Positions 37,501 through 50,025 of a stretch of DNA of 64,000 bases are shown piece by piece (the first letter of the stretch is position 1; every line of letters begins with the position of its first letter). This DNA comes from Stratiolaelaps scimitus (lineage: Eukaryota > Arthropoda > Arachnida > Mesostigmata > Laelapidae). The stretch spans positions 8,661,501 through 8,725,500 of the forward strand of contig JABWDB010000009.1 in NCBI GenBank assembly GCA_019614645.1. Reading direction: 5' to 3'. Both the position numbers and the translations under genes were made by a program. Under the pieces are notes generated by a model, which saw only the letters and a list, made by a program, of their open reading frames with translations, ran no database searches and had not been told where the DNA came from.

Positions 37501-39729
37501 CTTGTTTGATGGGAGCGACGTTCAGGTGGACGGTGCCTCTGATCTGACTGAGCTGCGATTGCACAGCTGGTTATTTTCGATTACTCCACATAATTCATGT
37601 AATTTTTGCTATTAAATCGCTTATCTGCTAATTGTACCTCAATCATATTGCTTTCAATCACGAGCTCGTTAGAACTACAAATTATTTATTCTAGTAATTG
37701 TATACTACGAACTATATGTAACATACGTATACTTGTATATAACATATTTATATATTGTACATAGTTATATCAACCAATCGGGAACTGCAAAAGGCTTCTC
37801 TTGGTAGCATCTCATCTATGTCGCCACTCAACCAAATGGCCTAATTGGATGAAGTGCACCCGCTATGCTCTGCTTGCTTAGTCGAAATGTATGTCTGCGA
37901 CCCTCCTCGGGGAAAGGACTCGGCTCACTCCGGTGTATGGGTCCTAGATAAAGGGTGCATGGCAGGCCGCATCTCAATAGCGGCAGCTGTTGTTGGACTC
38001 TCAGGCCCGCAGTTGGACCTACTCGGCCACTGGACCCCCCTTGGGAATATGTTTTGAGTAAGCATTTCCTCTCCCCGAAAGGATTCTCTATAGTCTAATG
38101 CATTCGTTGAATAAAACAGGCCAACCGTCGAATAGAAGTATTACTCATGGCGCTCCCGTTTACTACGAGACACCGAGATAGTGAATGTGATTAGTGATTT
38201 CACGGAGAGCCGCACGAGCCGGGGATAAGGCCTACGGATCCGTAGACATCACAGACTCGGATCTGATTTATAGAAGGCCTAAAGGTTGAAAGTTCCGCAC
38301 TGTACCTAAGGGGAAGGGCGTTCTACTTCGATGCTTTTCTTGCCGATCCGAACGCTTCAAGGTGGAGTAAATCTACTTTTGCCTTCGTATCGAGAACACT
38401 TCACCCGTTATGCCAGCATAATGACATTCATATCAACGTGTAACAAAAATTAGATATTGAAAGAATCTCCAATGAAGAATCTGTCACCGATAACTACGCG
38501 AGCAATACCATTGTGCATGTCTTTTGTAACGATGCCATATGCTCCATGTAGCTTTCGCCTGGTTGCACAATATACTTCCAACTGTGAAAGTCTGTGTGTA
38601 GAGTGAGTGTCGCCTGTGTCATCAGACGTAGCAACAAAATTGAAAGATAAACATTAAATACACGCATTCTGTGACCTCCTCTGCATATGCCGACGACCTG
38701 GCCCTCATAATCAGAGAACAGGATGACCGGCTCCTTAAGTATGCGGCGCATTCGGCAATGGCCAAGGTCATGGCGCCCCCTGGGACTGGAATTCGCGCCG
38801 GCCAAGACTGAGGCGGTGATGCTCAATGGACGGAAACGTCAGCCGAGCATCGAGGTCACCATAGCCGGCCATAGTTTCAAGCCAACGAAGACGACCAAGT
38901 ATTTGGGCGTTATTCTCGACAGCGGCCTAACGGGGGCCCCGTATGCAAATTACGCATCCGAGAAGACGGAGCGAGCCGCCACGGACCTCGCCAGGATCCT
39001 CCCACGCACACACGGCGCTACGGATGAGGTCAGAAGGCTGCTGGCCAAGGTGGCGGTGAGCATTGCCCTCTATGCCTCCCCCCTTTGGGGGCACGCAGCC
39101 AAGAAAAAAACGGTTGCCCGGAGGCTCGAACATTCGGCGTAGCATTCGGAGAAATATTATTTCAGTAGAAATAACGAAACAATCACATGATGCTTGATAA
39201 TGATCCATCTGACAATATGTCCTGTTGTTTCGCTCAGACGACACACAAAGGCTGATCGGCTCAAGCCTCGCATGGTTCATTTAGGGTGTTGCCTTCTCGC
39301 TTGGGTAGATACTGCAACAGGGGTACAATATTCCCATACTGTTGTCGTTGTCGACGAAGTGCAATTCGTAACTTTTATACTAGTTGATCATGGACTCCCC
39401 CTCCCACGTTGGTTATTTGTAAAGCTCTAAGTACTGAACCTGCTGCCTCGACGGCACAAGTGCCACCTGGTTACGAAAATAAATAGTCACAATGAACATT
39501 TCCATAAAATCACCGTGAGCAAATAAATGTTCCTTCAGTCCGTGATCGAGTTTTATGGTTGTTCGTTTGTGGTCCTCTTAAAAATCAGTCGGAAAAAATC
39601 GATATCGCACCCGTTTCCACTGTGGCCGCTACATGGAAGGCATTCATAGAAGGGTACGCAGATTATCAGTGTCAACCTTTGGTTGCTCGTTCAATTCTAG
39701 GCAAAATTTGACGATATCAGTTATAAGTG

Positions 39730-39770
<41 letters not shown>

Positions 39771-42700
39771 TATATTTGTAGCTTGCACTTACATTCTTCG
39801 TTTTTCGTTATCAACCTATACAGGTATTGTATAGGTGAATACGTTTGCTCTAGCATGATCTTTCAGGCTGCAGAAATCCTATGGTCCTTCTCAACGTAGA
39901 GTTTAAAATAATCTGCACACGCAACCACTAATAGTACTATTGATTAGTTATCCAACTGCGTGCAATATTCAACCTTGAAAGGCCAAACCACGTCACGTAA
40001 TGGCCATGGACAGTAGTAGATCTCGGTATGGCGTGCTGGAATAGTATTGTATGTCGTAGTTGAATAATGTGAGCGTTTCGTCCTTGATTGGCTAGTCTCA
40101 TTTGAATATATTCGTTTGCAGTAAATCGGGGGATGGTTGTGGCAGTGTTGACCCGACAGGAAGCAAGGGCAAAACATGTTGCAGGCGCATATCCCATTGT
40201 TAGGTCGGGTTAACGGCACATTTATTTCAAAGGGCCTTAAAACAACAACCTCTGGATCGATGACCTCTCTCTCTCTCTCTTTTCTCTTTCGCATGCGAAA
40301 ACGATTTAGTTGCAGTCACGGCAACTAATTGTTTGTAGAGTATGCAACAACAGCTAGTTTCTGTAATGACTTTAAAGGTTAGGCCACGAGTGGCTCTACA
40401 ACGATGATTATTGCTGAGGTTGAGGGTTATGCCTATGCAACAGTATGCAATGAATTGCTTTGATGCCAACAATGGCAGGTACTGAAACAATAATTGAACC
40501 GCTCAACAAAAACAGGAACTGGTTGCATCTTCCAGCATAAACGAGTTGAACGATGCTGTATGTTAGTATTCGTTTATTTAATATTGTAAAGATGTATACA
40601 GCCCCATTCGAGCGTATTGCCATTTGATTATCACCCTTCAATGTACAGTAAGAAAAGAAACCCGTCTCTCTCTCTCTCCCCTTCTCTAGCTGGTCTATAC
40701 TTATGTGTATCTAACTTATGCTGTTATTCTGTTTGCTTGCTTCGCTTTGTTCATTTGACAGGTTAAACACCTGGAGGACACGTGGGTAAAATGGGACCCA
40801 TATGAGATTCTCGAGCTCGATGCTGGCGCAACCACTGCGCAGATCAAGAAAGCCTACCGACAGCTATCCTTGATCCACCATCCGGATAAGGAAACAGGTG
40901 ACGATGCTAAATTCATGAAGATAGCAAAGGCCTACGCTGCCCTAACAGATGAAGAGGCCCGAAAGAACTGGGAGACCTATGGCAACCCGGACGGTCCCGG
41001 CGCTATGTCGTTTGGTATCGCGTTGCCGTCGTGGATCGTCGAGAAGGAGAACTCGTTCTGGGTTCTCGGCGCGTACATGCTGGTGTTCATGATCGGCCTG
41101 CCGACGGCTGTCGGCGTATGGTGGTACCGCTCAGCAAAGTACGGTGAAGATCTTGAAGTTCTGCTCGACACGACGCAGCTGTACTTCTACTTTATAAATC
41201 GAACATCGCTGATGACGCTGAGACGGGTCGTGATGATTATTGGAGCGTCATCCGACTTCAAGCCTGACCACAATCCCGAGATAAAGATGCGACCCACTGA
41301 TAACGAGGAGATTCCACAGCTCATCAAGAAAATCGAAGATTTCGGCGAGAAGAATCGCGAACCCCCACTCAACTACGAGCATTCGATTAAGGCCAGAGCG
41401 TTGTTGTACGCCCACCTGTTGCGGCTGCCATTAAACCCTGACGCCGCTAAGGACATGAGATACATCGTCAAAAAGTGTCCCGTTCTCATCAGCGAATTCG
41501 TATCATGTACGGCTCAGCTTGTGATGCTGAATCTCAACGGGCACATTCAACGTATGCCGAAGCTAGAGACGTTAGAGAACGCTATTAAACTTTGCCAGCT
41601 CGTTGTACAGGCGCTCTGGGAGAATCGCAACCCGTTGCTGCAGATCCCATTCGTCGGCGAGGAGCATTTGCGATTTTTCATATCGAAAAAGACCCGCATT
41701 CGGAGTATTGGCCAGCTGCGGCAGCTCAGCGAAACCAAGCGGCGGGAGGTCCTGCGGTTCCTTGACGACGCCCAGTATGCCGAGGTGCTGAAATGCCTAG
41801 AGCGAATGCCTTCGATCGAGGTGCGGTACAAGCTTGAAGTTATCGACGATGAAGATCCGGACACAATTACGGCCGACTCGTTAGTCACATTTACGGTGAC
41901 GATGAGACGGCGCAAACCCGATGAGGTGCTCAACCGGACGGAGGAGGAAGCTAAAGAAGAGAAGGAAGAGGAAAAACCGAAGCAGATTAATTGGCTCAAG
42001 AAAGGACAGAACAAAAAGGCCGGAGGAAAGAAAAAGGCTAAGGTAGGTTCGTTTGCACACGAGGAAACTGCAGTGAGCCGTGCAGTGCGGAAATTATGTT
42101 ATGCATCATACACAACACTGCGTTGCCGTAAATAGGTAGTATTGATAATGATAATTAGTATGAATTTGAACTACAACTCGTGGCAAGCTGTTTTGGCAGG
42201 AATCGTTCACACGATATCTTTCGGCCGACTCAGCCAGCAGGCGATTTAAAAATGACTGTCCATACTACCAGCTTATAATATATATATATATATATATACC
42301 CCTGTGCTTATTTTTTTAGGGTAAGAAACCAACGAATATCCGCATTGTCAGCAAGGTAGCCGACGATGGTGACAACGATAGCGAAGGGGAGGAAGATAAG
42401 GAGAATGATGTGCCCCACGAGAACGGAATCGAGTCGACGACCGATGCTGGGGGTCGGGCAAGTCAGGGGTCGCACAAGGATAAGGAGAGCGGTGATGAGA
42501 GCGACAGTGAGGCCATGGAGGTTCGACAGCGGTTAAAGCGGCCTAGCCAGGGCGGAGATAGCGAAAGTGAGCCAGATGATGATGATGGCCTGAAGGACAA
42601 GGACAGAGATTCGGATAATGAGGAAAAGCTGCATTTCGATGATATCGGCGCGAAGAAAAAGAAGAAAAAGAACATGGACAAAATTCCGAAAATCTCACAT

Positions 42701-43253
42701 TCGGTGCACGCCCCCTATTTTCCCGTAGACAAACAGGAGTTCTGGTGGGTGTACCTCGTCGATAAGAAGCAACAACAACTCACAACGGTACCATTTCTGA
42801 TGACGAACCTTGTCGAGGAGGAAGATGCCATCCTCAAGTTTTCAGCACCCCACCGACCCGGCGCGTACCACTATACGCTACACGTCAAAAGCGACTCATA
42901 CGTTGAGGTAGGTATCATTTTCCGAGTTGTTCGAAATGTGTGTTGAACAGCATACACCTAGTGTGGGCTCGTAGTTGACGTGATGTATCTCTGAGCAGCA
43001 GAAACATGTCAGGACAATTCTAATGACGATGTGTTCTATATGCACACGCTCATCTTCGTATACTTTCCTCTTGTAGGACTTCGATCAGCAAATCGACGTG
43101 AAGCTCGAAGTGAAGCCAGCGAAACCGATCGTTGAGTCGCATCCACAATGGGAGGCCCTCGATGAGGAATCCGAGGTGGAGGTCGAGGATTCGGCCGTTG
43201 AGGATTCGGATCTCTGCAGTAACGACGAACTTGATTCGGACAATGATGACTAG
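31518..43253 (+). CDS. SEC63: SEC63, J-domain component of the ER protein translocon
   Basis: Four exons, 31518-31793, 40762-42042, 42320-42907 and 43077-43253, all phase 0, give 773 aa (human about 760). Exon 1 encodes two membrane segments (about residues 13-34 and 72-90). Exon 2 opens with the lumenal DnaJ domain, whose HPD motif is at residues 132-134, followed by a third membrane segment (191-214) and most of the cytosolic Sec63/Brl region. Exon 3 holds a long acidic, Ser-rich insert, a lysine run and the FWWVYLVDKK beta-sandwich segment. Exon 4 ends in an acidic tail. SEC63 recruits lumenal Hsp70 (BiP) to the SEC61 channel through the HPD motif for post-translational import. Donors of exons 2 and 3 are GTAGGT; without splicing after exon 2 the protein would end at 42,135. 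The 9-kb first intron holds repeats described separately. It is tail-to-tail with SHQ1. Confidence 0.97.
34618..34640. repeat. (TA)n microsatellite in SEC63 intron 1
   Basis: Uninterrupted AT run flanked by unique sequence. Confidence 0.9.
36425..36490 (-). repeat. SINE-like dispersed repeat, 3'-end fragment
   Basis: On the - strand: GAACTTCGG, then GTGCAGTTCAGTCAATAAACCCAGCC. This resembles the 3' part of copy 1 at 3,360-3,480 (TTGCAGTTCC, TGATAAACC). Lies in SEC63 intron 1. Confidence 0.35.
37395..37565 (-). repeat. tRNA-derived SINE
   Basis: Read on the - strand, an A-box-like segment (GCTCAGTCAGATCAGAGGC, about 37,553-37,535) is followed 40 nt later by an exact B-box, GGTTCGATCC (37,495-37,486). 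That spacing fits a tRNA-type pol III promoter. The T and anticodon stems do not pair, so it is not a working tRNA. The sequence continues with GTGCCAATAAGGCTGACG and ends in a TG dinucleotide run, typical of SINE tails. Lies in SEC63 intron 1. Confidence 0.6.
38671..39142 (+). mobile_element. Non-LTR retrotransposon reverse transcriptase fragment, inactive
   Basis: The first frame reads VTSSAYADDLALIIREQDD, with the YADD catalytic motif of reverse transcriptases. After a frameshift near 38,765-38,790 the next frame continues with GLEFAPAKTEAVMLNG, TKYLGVILDSGL and YASPLWG, the thumb region of R1/Jockey-type elements. A stop follows at 39,140-39,142. Both the 5' part (endonuclease, palm start) and the 3' end are missing. 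G+C content is higher than its intron surroundings, in keeping with insertion. It sits in SEC63 intron 1 in sense orientation. Clade assignment is from motif impression only. Confidence 0.85.
39732..39770. repeat. (TA)n microsatellite in SEC63 intron 1
   Basis: Uninterrupted AT run of about 39 bp. Confidence 0.95.
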
Positions 43254-46200
43254 AAAATAATAATAATAATAATAATAACAATAACAATAATCCACTAGAA
43301 CTAGACTAAAATAACTAGACCAAGCGGTCTTCTCTATCTTATGGCGCTTTTTATTATGGGAACATAACGCACCCGCTGGCCGACTGGCTCGTTGTAGGCA
43401 TTGATACCCGCGTCCATGAATCGCTCTGTAATATGCTATAGTCAACGATCTGTTGGGCCGTACACCATGGGGTGTACGGTCGTCCGAGGAACGTTACAGA
43501 AGTGTCGCCTTCAACTCCCCCCCTCCCCTCCCCAACCCCCGGTCCTTCATTATCAGTATGACCAAATTCCTCTGTTGGTAATCGTTAAAATCTAGAGAGT
43601 CTACCTATATATCTACCGATTTGACCAGCATTCTCCATTACCCTGGGGTTAACCACTGATACTTCCTACTCGAAGGACGTTCCACTTGTGTGTGCTCGCT
43701 CGTGCGCGGCATTTTTTTATTCAGAACGTTGACAACCCGGGAAGAAACCGCCTGTGGCAGTTGGGCTACTGCTGCTAGCTATCTGCGAGAAATTTTCGCG
43801 ACTACCGGAGGGGAGGAAGTATTAACAGACCTGATGGGGTACCGAATACTGATGAATGTAGCCTTCAGCGTGGTCTATTTGGACAAATGTCGTAACGACT
43901 GCAGCTATCGTCGAAGACTCGCTGCAGCGAACTAGATGCATGCTAACTTATCCATGCTGGCAGGCCTCTCGAGTGCCCGATGATTCTGTTTCTGGGAGGA
44001 GACAGATTGAGCGACACAAAGATATGAGAGCCTACATTCGCGAAGCAGAAGATAAGCCCCTTCGTGAGTAAAAAGAACCGATATATATATATATGAAGGT
44101 GATGATGTCGATGAATATTACATGATAATAATTAATATTATTATTATTATACTGTGACAGTAAAAAGAATCTTGGTATATTTTACTTTCTGAGTTTTGTA
44201 TTTTATTAGGTATGTAGGTGGTTGTGAGAAATTATTCGTAGAGGGAACGGACAATCTATTCGTGCTTCGTGGAGGCTAGAGATCTGTTGTAATTCATCGT
44301 CTACTGTACAGTTTCTAGATACTAAACTTTAGCAGTCTGCATAAAAGGGAGAGTGATTGGAAAATTTCAGAGAAGGTGCCTTTTAGGTCCCTGCCTCGTC
44401 AGGTGTGGATCTTACGTTCCACTTGGTGAAATTCGAAACTGTAGAGCCTACTAAATTCTATGTCGATGAGTTAATATACCATATGGTGGAGCAATTTTTG
44501 ACACACACTGTATACTATCGGTGTTTTACCTACTATGTTAGAGACCATTCAGCGGATAACGAATGGGATAACGTCCAGATGAGGATCGTCGCTCCAGGGG
44601 TCGCAGAGAAGGATGCGGGTTAGATCTTGTTACTTGAAATTTATCGGGCCATCTATATTAAAATGCCATACATACTCTCATGGAAGATTCGCGATGCTCA
44701 GAATCATGCCAGTCATCATATATTCGAGGTGTTCATTCGTAAACTCGCGCAGGGAAGCCGGCAACAGACAATAATGATACATTACGTGGTAGAATCTTCA
44801 CAGCGAGACATTCGGAAGCGAACTGAACATGCTATTGTTCTGCCAAACGCCGCACAGCTGCAATCACACCTCTCGAAGATTAGATCGCGTCTAACGACAT
44901 TCAGGTAGTATCCAAGAACAATGAGAACATGTGAAGTTTAAACACATACAATAACAACTGTCTCGAGGCGGCGCATTCGAATTTGTCGTGGGGCGATGAA
45001 GATTACCGTGACCTTCCTAACACGAGCGATGTTGTCCTCGAGCGAATACAATCCACTGATTACCAACCTCGGCTAGGTATAGATTGATAAATTGCTACAA
45101 TTAGATAAGCACATTATATATATATATATATATATATGTGCTCATCTAATTGTAGCAATTTATCAATCTATACCTAGCCGAGGTTGGTAATCAGTGGATT
45201 GTATTCGCTCGAGGACAACATCGCTTATATATATTATGTGCATTGTGGCTATGAGACAAGATAATCGCCAATAATAATGACAATATCATTTACTCGCTTA
45301 CTTCCAACTTAATTTATTGTATTCGAACAGCTATTAAATCTACGTCGGAAACCGAAGAGTACCTGCAACAGATCGTCAGGTTCAAGCGTAACCGTGCACT
45401 TTATAATTACCGTATTGCGTAGGACAACTCACGGAGGCCTACGGCGAACTCGGATATTTTTCTCGGAGGCAAAAAATCTGAAGACTGATCTCGCCCACGA
45501 GATGAATATCGCGTATTCTTCTACTGATTATCTATGATTCTGTTACTCTACGTTGCAGCTGCTCGTTGTGTAGAAATGATTGCATGAAAATATTATTTAC
45601 ATGATTAGTACCGCCTTTCATAGAAAACAGGCCTAAACAGCTATTTCTGTTATGTGCAAGTTCACATCATATACAAATGTGTGTGTGTTGTGTGCATGTA
45701 AGTATCATGTACGTATCTGTGACGAGAAGGCGAATCGCGATTAAATGCTGATCTTCAACGCTTAATAGGCGTTCCTGCCTATGTTATCGGCCCATATATA
45801 CTGATTTATATATCGTTTAACCCAATTTGAGAACACTCGGGTATTAACGAGGCTTCAGGGGGCCAGTGCCGCACAAGTGGGTAGGTAAGTTTTTTTACTA
45901 TTTAATTTATACAGACCCAACCATCAGCATGGGATATTGTTTAATGAGCTCTTCGATTAAGATTGAGTAATAGCATACTGGTGCAAAGCTCTGGGTTAGG
46001 CAAGAACGTGCGAGAGTCTATTATAGATAGCGTTGGAATATGCTACTTAAGTCACGAGCGCATTTCGCGACGGAACTCGCATGTCGACGCTGAACCAGTT
46101 GTGATTAAGGTTAATTGGCAACATATCGATATCAACATAAATTAAATCCTGTTGCCTCATTTTGTCCTTCATTCGTGCACAGTAGCTTCGTAGACATTTC

Positions 46201-46814
46201 GACTCGAGCGGATCGTAGCCTTGATAACTGTGTCAGCTTTTTCGATCTTGTAGTACTGCTCATTCCTGACATCATCTCGGAAGTTATCGCATGCTCTTCG
46301 TGCTCGAGTAAAACATTCTCCCAATCAATTTCCAGCTCCGAGGTATTGCCTCGAGCTCCGTCTTACATACCCGGCCATATGAAATTAATTCGGCTAGTGC
46401 CAATAATTGGTACAGTTTACAAATGAGCGCAGTGGCGAATCACCGCGATTCACTGTTATATTCATATTTCATTGATATGTTCTATACAATTGTGATCCCG
46501 AATGAACTTCTACTGGACGTTCAATATGACAATACAATACAGAACTTCGAGGGTCAGACAGCTATGTCGCCAGCTGACGGGGAGGTGCTCGCAAATTCTG
46601 GCCATCGAATTTGTCATCCGGGGGCGGCGCGCGCGACATTAGCGTTGCCATCGTTGCCATTCGTATCGCACGTAGTCACCAACTCACAACGCGTTTGTGT
46701 CCTCCCGCCAGCCGGAGTTAGCGTTCGATCAGGCGTTCATGGGCTGCCATCGTCTTGTTCAGAGAACAGCGGCTAGCTCGCTCCGACCGTGAGAGCTTTC
46801 TCCTAACTTCACTC
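43254..46814. other. Intergenic region between converging SEC63 and SHQ1
   Basis: AT-rich, with a (TAA)n run directly after the SEC63 stop (43,256-43,278) that will be in the 3' untranslated region. No reading frame resembles a known protein. The main structure is the long inverted repeat at 45,025-45,225. Confidence 0.6.
45025..45225. repeat. Long near-perfect inverted repeat with (TA)n core
   Basis: The arm beginning AGCGATGTTGTCCTCGAGCG at 45,025 matches the reverse complement ending at 45,225. Arms are about 88 bp with a single mismatch seen close to the loop; the core (about 45,112-45,137) is a TA run. Transcribed, it would be a nearly perfect double-stranded RNA hairpin. No terminal features of a known transposon and no coding capacity. 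Confidence 0.95.
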
Positions 46815-49800
46815 TCATAGGGTCCTGTTAACAGATGAGGTCGATTCGAGCGATTGCGGTTCGGACGTCGACGACGAACTTGACGAGGTGTCCGATGAGT
46901 TCGACTCCTCACAGCTGTCGTAGTCATCACTATCGTTCGCTGACGTGGACGACGCAGCCCCGCTTTCGTCGTCCGAATCCAGAGCGGCAGCGTCACCGCC
47001 TGCAGGTGCAGGTTCCCCTGCGATTTCGGCTCGTTCCTCCGAGGCGCTTCGAGCGCTTGCGGCCGCAACTTCCATCGCGTGCACCATCGGCGCCCGTGCG
47101 GCCGTGCCATCGTCACCGGTGGATAGGGTCTGTATTTAAACATGATGAGGTATCGGGGAAGGGTTGAAAAAGGAAGGAAAATGCCACGTCATTCTTTAAT
47201 ATTTTCAACAAGTCAATAATCATATGCGTTGAATGGGATAAGGGCAGTATAGATCAGGTTCACAGGTGTAGATCACTGCTTACTGAAAGAAATCTCGAAG
47301 AGTGCGCCACATATTCATCTCGTATATATATATAGTATCGCATAGTATACAAATAGCAGCTGCAGGCCTCGATTTCAAGTTGAATCTTAAACCTTGACTC
47401 ACCCCTTGTTCAACGTCCACCAATTTGGCGGCTTCCTCCAAACGGACAATATCGAGACATAGTTCCTCCTTCGTCACCGTGGTCTGTTCCATTCTGTGGG
47501 CGATTTCGGGCAGTAGCCCGCTCGGGCAGTGTCTCTGCAGCCAAATTATATAGTCGGCTATGTAGATTCCATTGAGAATGTAGCGGGCCTCTGCGTCACG
47601 TTCGAGCGCGCGGTGGATATCAAGAAGGCATTTGAGTACCCGTTTCGGTCCCGAACGAAAAACCTCAGTAGCGTCCCGCCAGCAATGCAGCGCCAAATCG
47701 AATCGGCGGTACAGCGGATAGATGAGAGATCGTCGAACACATGAGTGCATCACGGCCTTCGTCGAGGTGAACTCTTCGAAGTAGGAGAGGGTTGCCGAGA
47801 GCTTTGCTACCGTCCATCCTGTTGTGTTTTCAAACAGAGGCAAAATGCGTTCAGATCTGCTGATCAGTGTCCCTTTTATTCGAGACTCTGGGCCTCTCTC
47901 ACCCCTTACGATGAGCACTATTTCAATGTGCAGTAATATATATATATATATATTTGTTATTTCGACTATGGAAGTTACCTGATTCGGAGTGCCATTCGCC
48001 CTCGCTGACCCGGTTCTGGTATGCCCAAGCGAACACGAGGTCTACAAGGCCAAGTATGCACCTTAATTTGTCAGCTTTTGACATGATATAGCTTCGCGCA
48101 GGTTGTTGCGAGAGCAGAGTCTGCTCATCAGCACTGAACTCAAAGTCCTGTAACGACGATACAGCAAGTGATGGGAAAATCTTTTGATGACAACAAGCTT
48201 GACGATGTTGAAAACTCATACCTGGATAATGGACCACAGGGTGGATATTATGCAGGTTTAGAACGTATGGTCGAACGTACGTCAACCACGACCGCCACGG
48301 CTGTATGTTGTGTGTTGCCCCCCGGACATGAGGTGGCTTACTGTAACTACGATGTTTTAACTACCTCACTCGTTTTTCTTTCAAGCATTATAAAATTGCA
48401 GTTTCATTAATAAGCCGCAATGTGGATAATTTAAATTTATAATTCGGGAGCGCAAGACGTTGGCTGTCCACATTACGGCTACGGGTACCTTAATTAACTC
48501 GGTCCGTTTTCTTGGGGTTGTCTACAACTGATAACTTGGTCAGGTTGTCGTCGGCAAAATAAACTAAGCATTTTTCGCTACGATATCAGCCAATGAATCT
48601 AACGATGAAGGAAGATATTTCCGAACCTTCTCAAGATCGAGCTGCAGGCTGACGAACTCCTCGATCTCGCGCAGTTCATCGAAGAAGTCATGAAGGTAAT
48701 GGTCTTCGTCGAAGTCGTTCTTCTCTTTGTTCAACCTCTCGACGCGAGCTTCCTCAACCGATTTCAGTTCAGGGTTCCTAGGATATCATGAAATGGATAT
48801 ATCGATTCGTTAGTTCTGTCTTAAACTCAACGTCCCAATTTTTCCGTTTGCCATTCAAACCAACTGTCGGACGCGTACGCCGCCAAGATACGCTATATAG
48901 AATGCTTCAGCAATGGGCAGACATCGATTATAATACGTACCGGATCTCGCACACATCCGGCAGGTCCTCCTGCATTCGGCCGATGATACCCGTTTTGCTA
49001 CGGTTGAAGCCGTATTTTCGGCCATTTAGGCCGGCGGCGCTCTCGTCGAATATCGATTGCTCGACCTGCCAGATATCGCCGTCTTCATCGTCGAGTACGT
49101 CAGCGGGAGCTGCCAGTTGTCGGTTCGCAACAGAAACGAGAACGAGGTAAGAGACAATCATCTGAATAGAATTCCTCCGTCGACTGCTATGTCATGGAGA
49201 GTGTTTTACACATATTGTTCTAAATGTACGTTCGCAATCGGTAGCCAAATATAAATCGACTCTGCCCCAGTGGCCAGTTCTCGATAGCGACATCAATAAG
49301 TTCGCGACCAGCAAAACTTTTCTCTCGTTTGGCCAATATTGTCCATAGTTTCGAAACTTGGTTCAATACAGTGTCGTACGGTTCAATACAGTGTGCCACA
49401 GTGTCGTGTGGCAATTTATAGACGAACATCAGCAATGTGACAGTACCCTCATCGATGTTTTCGATAAACGGCTGTTGTGCCGGCTTGACTTTGGGCGCCA
49501 AGAGCTTCGTGAGCAGTTCGAGCTCTTTGAATTCTTCTCCTGGAATCTCTTTTGGCAGGACCAGCTCGAATGTGCCCGAATCCGCATCGTACTTAACTGT
49601 CGCACTGCCATTCTCGACAACGTTGCCCGGCAGGTTCAATCTGTAAATATATATATATATATATATATAAATCACAATATATTTTGACAAATCGCTGGAA
49701 ACTGCAACTCGTCTCGGCTAGGTATGATAATTAAAGCATGGATGTCTGAAATAGTAATACAATAATTATGTGTGATATTATGCATTACACAGCTGTGTAT

Positions 49801-49958
49801 ATGTGGTGTCAATTAATATTGTTTATTTATCCAAATAATAATAATAATAATAATAAGTAAAATTATTATTACAGTGATGAATGAAAAATACCGGATAATT
49901 TCGGGCTTAATACGAAATACTCTTGGAAAGTGCATTCGCCCAACATATAATAGGAACT

Positions 49959-50025
<67 letters not shown>

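Noticed and set aside
37486..37560. tRNA gene on the - strand
   Set aside because: A- and B-boxes are good, but acceptor, anticodon and T stems do not pair; called a SINE instead.
44405..44908. Two adjacent + strand open frames between SEC63 and SHQ1
   Set aside because: AT-rich, no conserved motif and no splice consensus linking them; treated as non-coding.
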